Counted from the stretch's first letter, positions 26,073-37,944 are shown. The stretch: DNA of 64,000 nucleotides from Nocardioides sp. SLBN-35 (GCF_006715725.1 NZ_VFNU01000001.1:3968001-4032000), one strand, 5' to 3'. Numbers and translations: made by a program. The notes: a model not told the origin generated them from the letters alone.

Positions 26073-27236
26073 TCAGCCGAGCAGCGCGTCGACGAACGCG
26101 GCCGCGTCGAACGGCGCGAGGTCGTCGGGGCCCTCGCCCAGGCCGACCAGCTTGACCGGTACGCCGAGCTGGCGCTGCACCGCGACGACGATGCCGCCCT
26201 TCGCGGAGCCGTCGAGCTTGGTGAGCACGATGCCGGTCACGTCGACGACCTCGGAGAACACCTTCGCCTGGATCAGCCCGTTCTGGCCGGTGGTGGCGTC
26301 GAGGACGAGCAGGACCTCGGTGACCGGCGCCTGCTTCTCGATCACCCGCTTGACCTTGCCGAGCTCGTCCATCAGGCCCTGCTTGTTCTGCAGCCGGCCC
26401 GCGGTGTCGACCACGACGGTGTCCACGCCGCGGTCCACGCCCTGCTTGACGGCGTCGAACGCGACGCTCGCCGGGTCGCCGGCCTCGGGGCCGCGGACCA
26501 CCTCGACGCCGAGCAGCTCGCCCCACGTGGCGAGCTGCTCGGTCGCGGCGGCGCGGAACGTGTCGGCGGCCGCGAGCAGGGCCGTACGGTCGTCGGCGAC
26601 CAGGATCCGGGCCAGCTTGCCGACCGTGGTGGTCTTGCCGGTGCCGTTGACGCCGACCACCAGCACCACGCCGGGGGCCTCGCCCTCGCCGCTCACCTTG
26701 AGCGAGCGGTCCATGGTCGGGTCGACGAGGTTGATCAGCTCCTCGCGGAGCACGGTGCGGGCGTCGGGTGCCTGGCCGCCCTCGACGCGCAGCCGGGTGC
26801 GGAGTCTCTCGACGAGCTCCTGGGTGGGCGCGACGCCGATGTCGGCGGCGAGGAGCAGGTCCTCGATCGCCTCCCAGGTGTCCTCGTCCAGCTTCTCGCG
26901 GCTGAGCAGGCCGAGCAGCCCCCGGCCCAGGGCGTTGGACCCGGCCAGCCGCTGGCGCAGCCGGACCAGGCGCGAGGCCGGCTTCTCCGGGGTCTCGAGG
27001 GCAGGAGCGGCCGGCTCCTCGGGTGCCTCGACCTGCGGTGCCTCGACCGGAGGTGCCTCGACCGCGGCGTCGGCAGGCGGAGCCTCGGTCCCGGTCGGCG
27101 TGGCCGGCGGTGCGATGACATCGGTCCTCGCCTCCGGCGCCTTGGGCGTACGGCGGACCCGGGTCCCGACGAAGCCGGCGATCGCGAGGACGCCGACGAC
27201 GGCGATCCCGATGACGAGGTAGAGCCACTCCTGCAT
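26073..27236 (-). CDS. ftsY: Signal recognition particle receptor FtsY
   Basis: 387 residues. An N-terminal membrane helix (LYLVIGIAVVGVLAIAGFVG) is followed by an acidic Pro/Glu/Ala-rich linker (about residues 35-85), then the NG GTPase domain: GVNGTGKTTTVGKLA, DTAGRLQ, TKLDGSAKGG and GLGEGPDDL. It receives Ffh-ribosome complexes at the membrane. The true membrane helix is typical of actinobacterial FtsY. Start is an ATG. It is upstream of the amt operon, from which it is separated by a GlnR site. Confidence 0.97.
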   Translation of the reverse strand: MQEWLYLVIGIAVVGVLAIAGFVGTRVRRTPKAPEARTDVIAPPATPTGTEAPPADAAVEAPPVEAPQVEAPEEPAAPALETPEKPASRLVRLRQRLAGSNALGRGLLGLLSREKLDEDTWEAIEDLLLAADIGVAPTQELVERLRTRLRVEGGQAPDARTVLREELINLVDPTMDRSLKVSGEGEAPGVVLVVGVNGTGKTTTVGKLARILVADDRTALLAAADTFRAAATEQLATWGELLGVEVVRGPEAGDPASVAFDAVKQGVDRGVDTVVVDTAGRLQNKQGLMDELGKVKRVIEKQAPVTEVLLVLDATTGQNGLIQAKVFSEVVDVTGIVLTKLDGSAKGGIVVAVQRQLGVPVKLVGLGEGPDDLAPFDAAAFVDALLG

Positions 27237-27306
27237 GCGGTCATCCCATCACGCCGCCCGCCCGAGTCAGAATCGGGTGGCGCCGCTGCGGTGGGCGAGA
27301 CGGGGT

Positions 27307-27495
27307 TCAGCCGAGGCGCTGCAGGTCCCGCTCGTCGTCGGCCAGCACCGGCGCGGAGTCGACGGCGCGGCCGAGCGCGTCGCCGAGCCACGGCACGACG
27401 GGCATCTGCTCACCGCGGTGCGGGTAGGCGACGTAGAGGGCGACGACCGCTGACACAGCGAGGCTGAGCACGATGGCAAGCGCGACGAACAGCAT
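27307..27495 (-). CDS. Small membrane protein of unknown function
   Basis: 62 residues: one N-terminal membrane helix (LFVALAIVLSLAVSAVVALYVAY) followed by a short soluble tail (PHRGEQMPVVPWLGDALGRAV). The ATG follows CGGAGGAG, a strong ribosome site. No family was recognised. It lies between the thioesterase and ftsY on the same strand. Confidence 0.7.
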   Translation of the reverse strand: MLFVALAIVLSLAVSAVVALYVAYPHRGEQMPVVPWLGDALGRAVDSAPVLADDERDLQRLG

Positions 27496-27597
27496 TTCGA
27501 CTCCTCCGAGTAGGGATCGCTCTGCTGTCCATCCTGCACCCCGGCACCAACCGGTCCGGCATCGCCGGCACCCGCTGTCGCCGGGGAGCGGCGCAGA

Positions 27598-28052
27598 TCA
27601 CACGACGAGCGGTGCGACGGCCGCGCGGACCAGGTCGGGGATCGGTGTGGCGGGCCGCGCGGGGTCGGTGTTGTCGACGTACACGTGGACGAACCGGCCC
27701 TCCGCGCACGCCAGCGCACCCTCGCCCTCGGGGTCGCCCTGGAACAGCCCGACGCGGTAGATCACCGACGAGGTGCCCAGGCGCTCGACCGCCAACCCGA
27801 GCTCGATCGGGCGCGGGTAGCCCATCTCGGCGAAGTAGCGGCACGACACCTCGGCCACAACTCCGATCGCGGACAGCTTGCGGATGTCGGTGCCGGTCGC
27901 CTCGTGCAGGTGGGCGTTGACGGCGGTGTCGATGAGGTCGAAGTAGCGGGCGTTGTTGAGGTGCCCGTAGACGTCGTCGTCGGACCAGCGGGTGGTCGCC
28001 GTGCGCCAGGCGCGGTACGACGCCCGGTCGGGCCGGGTGCGGTCGGGACCGC

Positions 28053-28056
<4 letters not shown>
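27598..28056 (-). CDS. Hotdog-fold acyl-CoA thioesterase
   Basis: 152 residues. The 4-hydroxybenzoyl-CoA/YbgC type is shown by RWSDDDVYGHLNNARYFDL (residues ~23-42), with the catalytic Asp and the H-N-N triplet. It hydrolyses acyl-CoA; the acyl group cannot be told. The ATG overlaps the smc stop (ATGA), so it is translated with smc. The cause of this pairing is not obvious. Confidence 0.88.
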
Positions 28057-31619
<3,563 letters not shown>

Positions 31620-31727
31620 GCGGTCTCCCTTCGGGGTCGGGCAAGGACGTTCCGACGCGGGGGAAGCTCGGCAGGCCTCACGTTACCCCGCGACCTCGAC
31701 GGATCGCTGCACCCCGCGAGCGAGGCC

Positions 31728-31775
31728 GAAAAGACACTCGGACCACCCGGCGCCGGCGTACGGCGGGGGTGGTCC
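31728..31775 (-). terminator. Terminator after the small coiled-coil gene
   Basis: A 9-bp stem (31740-31748 with 31767-31775) with a GC-rich 18-base loop that can extend the pairing. On the minus strand it is followed by TGTCTTTT (31735-31728), a U-run. It sits 50 bp after the stop of the 64-aa gene and before smc. Confidence 0.7.
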
Positions 31776-31826
31776 GTTGTTGGGTGCACCTGGGGCGACG
31801 ACGGGAGCCCGTCGTCGGAGTCCTGG

Positions 31827-32021
31827 TCAGGCCGGCTGCATCTCCGCGTCGCCGGTCAGGATCTCGGCCGCGCGGGCCGACATCAGCTTGTCGTTCTCCT
31901 CGGAGAGACGGAGGACGAGGGACTCCAGCTCAGCGACCCGGTTGCGCAGTCGAGCGTTCTCGAGGGCGATACGGGGGTCGCGGAGGTCGCTGTTCAGGTG
32001 GCCGATCAGCGCCTTGGCCAT
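31827..32021 (-). CDS. Small coiled-coil protein
   Basis: 64 residues: MAKALIGHLNSDLRDPRIAL then a heptad-like stretch (ENARLRNRVAELESLVLRL, SEENDKLM) that reads as a short leucine-zipper-like coiled coil. The ATG follows GGAAGG. The family is conserved in actinobacteria but I do not recognise a function. It lies upstream of smc on the same strand and is followed by its own terminator. Confidence 0.75.
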   Translation of the reverse strand: MAKALIGHLNSDLRDPRIALENARLRNRVAELESLVLRLSEENDKLMSARAAEILTGDAEMQPA

Positions 32022-32166
32022 GAAGTTGAGCCTTCCGGTTCGACGGGTGTCGGCCCGTGGGGGGCCGTCTCCAAGAGTCCCACTTCGAGACGGCGGGGTC
32101 AAACCTGCGCCGACGGGCGCCGGGGACGTCCAGGAAGTGCCGGGAAGGCCGCGGTCACCGCAACGG

Positions 32167-32239
32167 GGAAGGCCCGGAGACCGGGCCTTCCCGACACGTC
32201 TCGTTCGGATCCGGCGGTGGTGTGTCACCGCCGGATCCG
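32167..32239 (-). terminator. Tandem hairpins after the first RTX-like gene
   Basis: Two perfect stems lie in a row after the stop at 32256: an 11-bp stem with a three-base loop (32167-32191) and a 14-bp stem with a six-base loop (32206-32219 with 32226-32239). The second is closest to the gene. Two strong hairpins fit efficient termination of a highly expressed transcript. Confidence 0.75.
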
Positions 32240-32255
32240 GGATCGAGTGCCCGGG

Positions 32256-33185
32256 TCAGCAGCCGTGCTGGACCTCGCCGGTGCAGTTGTCGCGCCCGAC
32301 GCCGCCGTAGACGACGTCGGTGCCGGGACCGCCGCGCAGGGTGTCGTTGCCGCCACGGCCACGGACCAGGTCGTCGCCGCCCTTGCCGCGGATGGTCTCG
32401 GGACGGTCGCTGCCGAGCAGGGTGTCGTTGCCGGCACCGCCCGCGTAGGCCTGGAAGCCCTTCAGCTTGACCGAGTTGCCGCCCTCCCAGGTGGCGCCGC
32501 CGGCCGCCACGTCGACCCGGACCGGGACGGTCAGCGGGGCGAGGGTGAAGGTGTCGACCCCGGAGCCGCCCTTGAGCAGCGAGGTGGCGGCGGTGTTCAG
32601 GCCCGGGGTGGGCGTGCCCTCGGCGGGCTTCGGGGTGGCGACGAGGAAGGCGTCCTCGCCCTTGCCGCCGCGCAGCTCGCCCGAGGTGCGGTCGAAGACG
32701 ACGGTGTCGTCGCCGGCGTTCATCTTCAGGGTGCTCGTCAGGTAGGTGACGTAGGCGATGTCGTCGCCCGCGCCGCCGTTGATGTCGGAGACGGGCACGC
32801 TCACGACGAGGGTGTCGTCGCCGTCGTTGCCGTAGACGAAGTCGTTGCCGGACAGGACGTTGACCTTGTCGTCGCCCAGGCCCGCGTCGATCCAGTCGTC
32901 GCCGGCGCCGCCGTCGATGGTGTCGTTGCCCTCGCCGCCACAGATGGTGTCGTTGCCCTCGAGGCCGTCGAACTTGTCGTTGCCCTTGCCGAGGTAGACG
33001 ACGTCGTCGCCCGCGGTGCCGGTGAGGGTGTCGTCGGCGTCGGTGCCGACGATGGTCGCGGCCTTGCCGTTGCACAGCGGCGGGTCGACGGCGTACGCCG
33101 TCCCGGAGACGACGGTGGTGGCCCACAGGGTGCCGCCCGTCACGAGGGCGAGGGCACCGGCCGTACGCCGAAGATTGGTGTGCAT
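32256..33185 (-). CDS. Secreted RTX-like calcium-binding protein (copy 1)
   Basis: 309 residues. A signal peptide (HTNLRRTAGALALVTGG..., likely cleaved near SGTAYA) is followed by two blocks of glycine/aspartate nonapeptides of the haemolysin type: DADDTLTGTAGDD, GGEGNDTIDGGAGDD (residues ~47-110) and GGAGNDTLLGSDRPE, GGNDTLRGGPGTD at the C-terminus. A non-repeat segment of about 110 residues lies between. These repeats bind Ca2+ in the beta-roll fold. The protein ends with a two-cysteine tail (DNCTGEVQHGC). The ATG follows AAGGAG. It is a paralogue of the next gene and has the same promoter signature as the adjacent sigma gene. Confidence 0.88.
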   Translation of the reverse strand: MHTNLRRTAGALALVTGGTLWATTVVSGTAYAVDPPLCNGKAATIVGTDADDTLTGTAGDDVVYLGKGNDKFDGLEGNDTICGGEGNDTIDGGAGDDWIDAGLGDDKVNVLSGNDFVYGNDGDDTLVVSVPVSDINGGAGDDIAYVTYLTSTLKMNAGDDTVVFDRTSGELRGGKGEDAFLVATPKPAEGTPTPGLNTAATSLLKGGSGVDTFTLAPLTVPVRVDVAAGGATWEGGNSVKLKGFQAYAGGAGNDTLLGSDRPETIRGKGGDDLVRGRGGNDTLRGGPGTDVVYGGVGRDNCTGEVQHGC

Positions 33186-33226
33186 GGTTCGTACTCCTTG
33201 GATGTCGTCGAACATGACACCCACCA

Positions 33227-33254
33227 CAGCGGATCGCCGCGGTGGGGCATTACA
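33227..33254 (-). promoter_or_regulatory. ECF-type promoter of the first RTX-like gene
   Basis: TGTAAT (33254-33249), 16 bp, CCGCTG (33232-33227) on the minus strand, followed by GGTGGGTGTCA. The same elements with the same spacing lie before the second RTX-like gene and before the sigma gene. Confidence 0.75.
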
Positions 33255-33282
33255 GGTGGGACTAGGCCGTGTCCTGGTGGGA

Positions 33283-34233
33283 TCAGCAGGAGTGGCGGGC
33301 CTCACCGGTGCAGTCGTCGCGCCCGGCGCCGCCGTAGAGGACGTCGACGCCCGGGCCGCCGCGGAGGCGGTCGTTGCCCGCGCGGCCGCGGACCACGTCG
33401 TCGCCGGACTTGCCGCGGATGGTCTCGTCGCGGTGGCTGCCGAGGAGGATGTCGTTGCCGATGCCGCCGACGTAGGCCTGGATCCCCTTGAGACGGGCCA
33501 CGTTGTCCTGCCAGGTCGCGACGCCCAGCTCCGCGTCGAGCCGCACGGGTGCCGCCTGCGAGACGAGCGTGAAGGTGTCGTCACCCGATCCGCCCCGCAT
33601 CAGCGAGGTCGTCGTCTCGTTGAGGTTCGGCTGGTCCACGAAGCCCGGGTCCGAGGCAGCGTCGACGAAGACGTCCTCGCCCCGGCCGCCGCGCAGCTCA
33701 CCGGAGGTGTTGTGGAAGACGATCGTGTCGTCACCGGCGTTCATCCGCAGCGGCGTGGTCAGCCAGGTGGCGTAGACGATGTCGTTCCCGGCCCCCGCGT
33801 GGACGTCGGCCACCGGGACCCGCACCGTGATCGTGTCGGCGCCGTCGCCGCCGAGCACGCCGTCGCTGTCGGCGAGCACGCTGACCTTGTCGTCGCCCGC
33901 GCCCGCGTCGACCCAGTCGTTGCCCTCGCCGCCGTTGATGACGTCATTGCCGTCCCCGCCGGTGATCACGTCGTTGCCCGGGCCACCGCAGATGATGTCG
34001 TTGCCGCCGAGTCCCTCGAAGCGGTCGCTGCCCTTGTCGAGGAAGACGACGTCGTCGCCCGCCGTACCGACCAGGACGTCGTCGCCGTCCTTGCCGACGA
34101 TGGTCGCGGTCTGCCCACCACACTCCGGCGTGGGTGCCGCCTGCGCGGCGAGCGGGACGCCGAGGGATGCCCACAGGGCCGTGCCGGCGACGATGACGGC
34201 CGCGCCCGTCGTGGCCCGAGATCGACGGTTCAT
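33283..34233 (-). CDS. Secreted RTX-like calcium-binding protein (copy 2)
   Basis: 316 residues from the ATG at 34233 (MNRRSRATTG), preceded by GAAGGAG. A signal peptide (core AAVIVAGTALWASLGVPLA, likely cut after AQA) is followed by nonapeptide repeats: GKDGDDVLVGTAGDD, GGPGNDVITGGDGND, GGEGNDWVDAGAGDD and, near the C-terminus, GKSGDDVVRGRAGND and RGGPGVDVLYGGAGRDD. It ends with DDCTGEARHSC, matching copy 1. It arose by tandem duplication. Calcium binding is known for the repeat; the biological role is not. Confidence 0.88.
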   Translation of the reverse strand: MNRRSRATTGAAVIVAGTALWASLGVPLAAQAAPTPECGGQTATIVGKDGDDVLVGTAGDDVVFLDKGSDRFEGLGGNDIICGGPGNDVITGGDGNDVINGGEGNDWVDAGAGDDKVSVLADSDGVLGGDGADTITVRVPVADVHAGAGNDIVYATWLTTPLRMNAGDDTIVFHNTSGELRGGRGEDVFVDAASDPGFVDQPNLNETTTSLMRGGSGDDTFTLVSQAAPVRLDAELGVATWQDNVARLKGIQAYVGGIGNDILLGSHRDETIRGKSGDDVVRGRAGNDRLRGGPGVDVLYGGAGRDDCTGEARHSC

Positions 34234-34271
34234 GGTGTGTGCTCCTTCGAGAGATGACCTGACACCCACCG

Positions 34272-34299
34272 GAGCGGGCCGCGGCTGTGAGGGATTACA
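34272..34299 (-). promoter_or_regulatory. ECF-type promoter of the second RTX-like gene
   Basis: TGTAAT (34299-34294), 16 bp, CCGCTC (34277-34272) on the minus strand, followed by GGTGGGTGTCA. It overlaps the intergenic region shared with the divergent sigma gene. Confidence 0.75.
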
Positions 34300-34340
34300 C
34301 AGCCCGGGACGGGGAAGGCAGGGAAGCAGCGGTTCGCGGG

Positions 34341-34368
34341 TGTAATGGATCGGTCGCCCGGCCCGCTC
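34341..34368 (+). promoter_or_regulatory. ECF-type promoter of the sigma factor gene
   Basis: TGTAAT (34341-34346), 16 bp, CCGCTC (34363-34368), then GTGGTGTGTCA. The identical -35/-10 pair and spacing precede the two RTX-like genes, which implies autoregulation. Confidence 0.75.
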
Positions 34369-34388
34369 ACCGTGGTGTGTCAGGATCG

Positions 34389-35039
34389 ATGGCGGTGGGT
34401 GAGCTCGGGGACTTCCCGGCGCCTGCTGCCGTCCGTGCCCTGACCATCGAGCGAGGAGGCGTCCTGATCCCGCCCGCCTCCCGAACCCCCGATCCCCTCG
34501 GGGAGCTGCTGGTCCGGGCCCTCGACGGCGACCAGGACGCGTTCGGCGAGGTCTGGCGTCTCGTGCACCCGGCGCTGCTGCGCTACCTGCGGGTGCGGGA
34601 GCGGGACAGCGCCGAGGACATCGCGGCCGAGACCTGGCTCCACGTCGTGCGCGACCTGCACCGGTTCACCGGCGGTCCCGCCGAGTTCCGCGCCTGGATC
34701 TTCACCCTGGGACGACACCGGGCGATCGACGCCGGGAGGGCCCGCGCCGCGCGACCGAGCACGCCGACTGCCGACGTGATCGACATCGGTACGGCGCCCA
34801 GCGCCGAGGCGGCCGCCCTCGAGCGGGTCGACACCGAGGCGGCCGTCCGCCTGGTGGCCACCCTGCCGCCTCACCAGGCCGAGATGGTGATGCTCCGGGT
34901 GGTGGCCGGGCTCTCGGTGGCCGAGGTCGCGGCGATCGTCGACAAGAAGCCCGGCACGGTGGCGGTCAACGTCCACCGCGCACTGAAGAAGCTGGCCCGC
35001 ACACACGAAGGCCGAACCACGAGGGGGGTGAGCAGATGA
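34389..35039 (+). CDS. ECF-family RNA polymerase sigma factor
   Basis: 216 residues from the ATG at 34389 (MAVGELGDFP). Region 2 is visible as AFGEVWRLVHPALLRYLRV, DSAEDIAAETWLHVVRD and FRAWIFTLGRHRAIDAGR; region 4 as LPPHQAEMVMLRVVAGLS followed by the HTH VAEVAAIVDKKPGTVAVNVHRALKKL. The N-terminus is some 45 residues longer than typical ECFs, so a later start cannot be excluded. It probably recognises the TGTAAT-n16-CCGCT promoter before itself and the two RTX-like genes. Its stop overlaps the next gene (ATGA). Confidence 0.92.
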   Translation: MAVGELGDFPAPAAVRALTIERGGVLIPPASRTPDPLGELLVRALDGDQDAFGEVWRLVHPALLRYLRVRERDSAEDIAAETWLHVVRDLHRFTGGPAEFRAWIFTLGRHRAIDAGRARAARPSTPTADVIDIGTAPSAEAAALERVDTEAAVRLVATLPPHQAEMVMLRVVAGLSVAEVAAIVDKKPGTVAVNVHRALKKLARTHEGRTTRGVSR

Positions 35040-36358
35040 GCACGGAGCACGACGGCCTGGAGGAGTTCGAGGACTCCGCCCTGGTGCGGGCGCTGCGCGC
35101 CCCCGGCACGCCGGAGGAGCTGGCCGACGAGGCCCGCTTCGTCGCCGCCTTCAGTGCGGCACGTCCGCCGGTCGCGACCAGCGGCCACGGTGGGCCCGGT
35201 GGACTCGGCGGACTCGGCCGCGGCGGACGGATCGTCGGGCGGATCGGCGTCGGCGGCGCCGCCCTGCTCGCGACCGTCACCCTCACCGGCGGGATGGCCG
35301 CGGCCGCCTACACCCAGCACCTGCCCCACTCGGTGCAGGCGATCGCCCATGACGCGTTCGGCGGGGTCGGCGTCCCGCCGGCGCGACCGCTGACGCCGAC
35401 GACCCGCGCTCCCCGGGCCACCCCCACGCCCACGCCGAGCGCATCGGAGAGCGAGCGGCCCGAGGATCGCCGTACCCCCGACGCCTCGCGGTCCGCCCGC
35501 CCGGGCGAGCGCTCCTCGGCCGGCGGCGACGCCTCCGTCGGCACGACCGGCAGCGCCACCACCGACGCCACCGGTACGACGGCGACCGGGTCCCCCTCGG
35601 GGTCCGGCTCCCCCTCGGCGACCGGCTCGACCGGTCCGACCAGCCCCGGCACCGACGACCCGGCCACCGGCACCCCCACTCCCCCGGTCACCGCCACCAG
35701 CGTGGGCGCGACGACGTCGGTGCGCCGGGTCGTCAGCGGCGGGCGCGCCACCGTGACCGGTCTGGTGCGCGACGACGGCGACCTCGTCGAGGGCGCCGAG
35801 GTCACCCTGCTCGAGCGCCACGCCGGCGGCGGCTGGACCCGCGCCGGCTCCGCCGTGACCGGCCAGGAGGGCACCGCGATCTTCGCGACCGGTCCCCTCG
35901 TCGAGACCACCACCTTCCGGTTCCAGGTCGAGGTCGACTCCGACGACGACGGCGAGCCGGACCGCGTGCTGCTCTCCCGCAAGCGCCGGATCGGGGTGCA
36001 GCCGATCCTCACCCTGACCTCGACCGGCTCGGTCGTCGACGCCCACGCCGCCGGCGCCGGGACCGGCGACGCGATCACGATCAGCCGGCGCACAGCCGAC
36101 GGCCGCCTGGTGCGGATCGGGATCCGGCGCCTCGACGACCAGGGCAATGCCAGCTACGACCTGTCGGAGCTCACCGGCCGGGTGCGCGTCCAGGTCCGGG
36201 TGCTGCGCACCTCCAGCCACACCGCCGTCCAGCGGTGGATCACGGTGCGGGTGCCGCGGATTCCGAAGACCCCACCGCCGACGACGCCTACGCCCTCGAC
36301 CTCGCCGAGCGGGGAGCCGACTGGCAGCGCGGGCAGTAGTACGACGACCGGTTCATGA
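35036..36358 (+). CDS. Membrane anti-sigma-like protein with extracellular domain
   Basis: 440 residues, coupled to the sigma gene by ATGA. Residues 1-65 are cytoplasmic and acidic (EEFEDSALVRAL, GTPEELADEARFVAAF), the size of an anti-sigma region but without the HxxxCxxC zinc motif. One membrane helix lies at ~68-91. A Ser/Thr/Pro-rich stalk (~115-225) leads to a beta-rich ectodomain (~230-405) and a second Pro/Thr-rich end. Residues 301-306 are DSDDDG, matching DxDxDG calcium-binding loops. It probably holds the sigma factor and senses a surface signal; calcium is a guess. Its 3' end overlaps convergent mutM by 71 bp. Confidence 0.75.
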   Translation: MSTEHDGLEEFEDSALVRALRAPGTPEELADEARFVAAFSAARPPVATSGHGGPGGLGGLGRGGRIVGRIGVGGAALLATVTLTGGMAAAAYTQHLPHSVQAIAHDAFGGVGVPPARPLTPTTRAPRATPTPTPSASESERPEDRRTPDASRSARPGERSSAGGDASVGTTGSATTDATGTTATGSPSGSGSPSATGSTGPTSPGTDDPATGTPTPPVTATSVGATTSVRRVVSGGRATVTGLVRDDGDLVEGAEVTLLERHAGGGWTRAGSAVTGQEGTAIFATGPLVETTTFRFQVEVDSDDDGEPDRVLLSRKRRIGVQPILTLTSTGSVVDAHAAGAGTGDAITISRRTADGRLVRIGIRRLDDQGNASYDLSELTGRVRVQVRVLRTSSHTAVQRWITVRVPRIPKTPPPTTPTPSTSPSGEPTGSAGSSTTTGS

Positions 36359-37154
36359 ACGCGACCCGGCGGATCGCCGTACCGCACCGGTCGCAGGGCT
36401 CGCCCTCGCGGCCGTAGGCGTGCAGCGAGCGGTCGAAGTAGCCCGACTCGCCGTTGACGTTGACGTAGAGCGCGTCGAAGGACGTGCCGCCCTGGGCCAG
36501 CGCCGCGTTCATCACGTCGCGGGCGTGACCGAGCAGCTCGACGGCCTTCGCGCGGCTGAGCCGGTCACCGGGACGCTCGCCGTGCAGGCGGGCGCGCCAC
36601 AGGGACTCGTCGGCATAGATGTTGCCGACGCCGGAGATCAGGCCCTGGTCGAGCAGCAGCCGCTTGACGCCGGAGGTGCGCTTGCGCAGCCGGGCGACGA
36701 ACAGGTCGTCGTCGAACTCCGGGTCGAGGGGGTCGCGGGCGATGTGGGCGATCTCGGGCGGCAGGTCGGCGCCGTCGAGCGAGACCGACAGGCCGCCGAA
36801 CATGCGTTGGTCGACGAAGCGCAGCTCGCGGCCGTGGTCGGTGCCGGTGAGGGCGAAGCGCACCCGGAGGTGCCGCTCGGCGGGGGCGTCGACGGGCTGG
36901 ACCAGCATCTGGCCGCTCATGCCGAGGTGGCCGAGGATCGCGTTGCCGTCGTCGAGCGGGAGCCAGAGGTACTTGCCGCGGCGGCGGGCGCCCTCGATCC
37001 GGCGGCCGGTGAGCGCGGCGGCGAAGCCGGACGCGCCGGTCGGGTGGCGTCGTACCGGGCGGTCGTGGAGGACGTCGACCGCGGCGATGGTGGCGCCGGT
37101 GACGTGACGCTCGAGGCCGGCGCGGACGACCTCGACCTCGGGGAGCTCGGGCAT
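36288..37154 (-). CDS. mutM: Formamidopyrimidine-DNA glycosylase
   Basis: 288 residues. It removes oxidised purines such as 8-oxoguanine. The N-terminal catalytic PELPEVEVVRAGLE, the conserved GRRIEGARRRGKYLWL with its Lys, and the H2TH region (LLLDQGLISGVGNIYADESLW) are all present. The C-terminal zinc finger has cysteines in CDRCG and CPRCQ. The start ATG gives MPELPEV, with the catalytic Pro at position 2. It follows rnc by 19 bp. Its last 71 bp overlap the opposite-strand anti-sigma-like gene. Confidence 0.97.
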   Translation of the reverse strand: MPELPEVEVVRAGLERHVTGATIAAVDVLHDRPVRRHPTGASGFAAALTGRRIEGARRRGKYLWLPLDDGNAILGHLGMSGQMLVQPVDAPAERHLRVRFALTGTDHGRELRFVDQRMFGGLSVSLDGADLPPEIAHIARDPLDPEFDDDLFVARLRKRTSGVKRLLLDQGLISGVGNIYADESLWRARLHGERPGDRLSRAKAVELLGHARDVMNAALAQGGTSFDALYVNVNGESGYFDRSLHAYGREGEPCDRCGTAIRRVAFMNRSSYYCPRCQSAPRSARSRA

Positions 37155-37173
37155 CGGGCTGGATCCGCCGCGG

Positions 37174-37944
37174 TCAGCTGCCGGAGGTGATCGGACGGCC
37201 GTCGGCGTCGAGACCGAGGGAGGCGGAGATCTCGCCGTACGCCGTCTCGGCGGCGCCCTGCTCGGCCTCCTTCTTGGAGCGGCCGGTGCCGTTGCCGTAG
37301 AGCTTGTCGCCGACCCGGACCTGCGCGGTGAAGGTCTTCATGTGGTCGGGGCCGTCGTCCTCGATGACGTACTCGGGCACGCCGAGCGACTGGTCGGCCG
37401 CCAGCTCCTGCAGCGAGGTCTTCCAGTCGAGACCGGCCCCGAGCGCGGACGCAGCCTCGATGAGCGGGTCGAACAGCAGGTGGACGACGGTCGCGGACAC
37501 GTCGATGCCGCCGCTGAGGTGGATCGCGCCGATGACGGCCTCGACCGTGTCGGACAGGATCGAGGCCTTGTCACGACCGCCGGTCGCCTCCTCGCCGCGT
37601 CCCAGCTTGATGTGGGCGCCGAGCCCGATGTCACGGGCGACGCCGGCGAGCGCGCGGGCGTTGACGACGGCCGCGCGCAGCTTGGCGAGCCGGCCCTCGG
37701 AGAGGTCCGGGTGCGCCAGGTAGAGAGTCTCGGTCACCACGACGCCGAGCACCGAGTCGCCGAGGAACTCCAGCCTCTCGTTGGTCGGAAGACCACCGTT
37801 CTCGTAGGCGAAGGAGCGATGCGTCATCGCGCGCTCGAGCAGCTCGGGGTCCAGAGTCGGATCCCCGAGCGCTCGACGCAGCTCGACGTAGTTGGTGATG
37901 CCGCTGGCCTGACTCGACTGGCCTGGATCGACCGGGCGGGTCAG
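37174..37944 (-). CDS. rnc: Ribonuclease III, possibly with a CTG start
   Basis: About 256 residues. It cuts double-stranded RNA in rRNA processing. The RNase III signature is NERLEFLGDSVLGVV; acid residues D and E of the active site are in DKASILSDTVEAVIGAIHL; a double-stranded RNA-binding domain ends the protein (KTSLQELAADQSLG...). No ATG, GTG or TTG is in frame between the rpmF stop and the conserved NYVELRRAL segment. The CTG at 37944 overlaps the rpmF stop (CTGA), paralleling the ATGA and GTGA couplings in this window, and is proposed as the start. The frame is also open through rpmF, so other starts cannot be excluded. Confidence 0.9.
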   Translation of the reverse strand: MTRPVDPGQSSQASGITNYVELRRALGDPTLDPELLERAMTHRSFAYENGGLPTNERLEFLGDSVLGVVVTETLYLAHPDLSEGRLAKLRAAVVNARALAGVARDIGLGAHIKLGRGEEATGGRDKASILSDTVEAVIGAIHLSGGIDVSATVVHLLFDPLIEAASALGAGLDWKTSLQELAADQSLGVPEYVIEDDGPDHMKTFTAQVRVGDKLYGNGTGRSKKEAEQGAAETAYGEISASLGLDADGRPITSGS

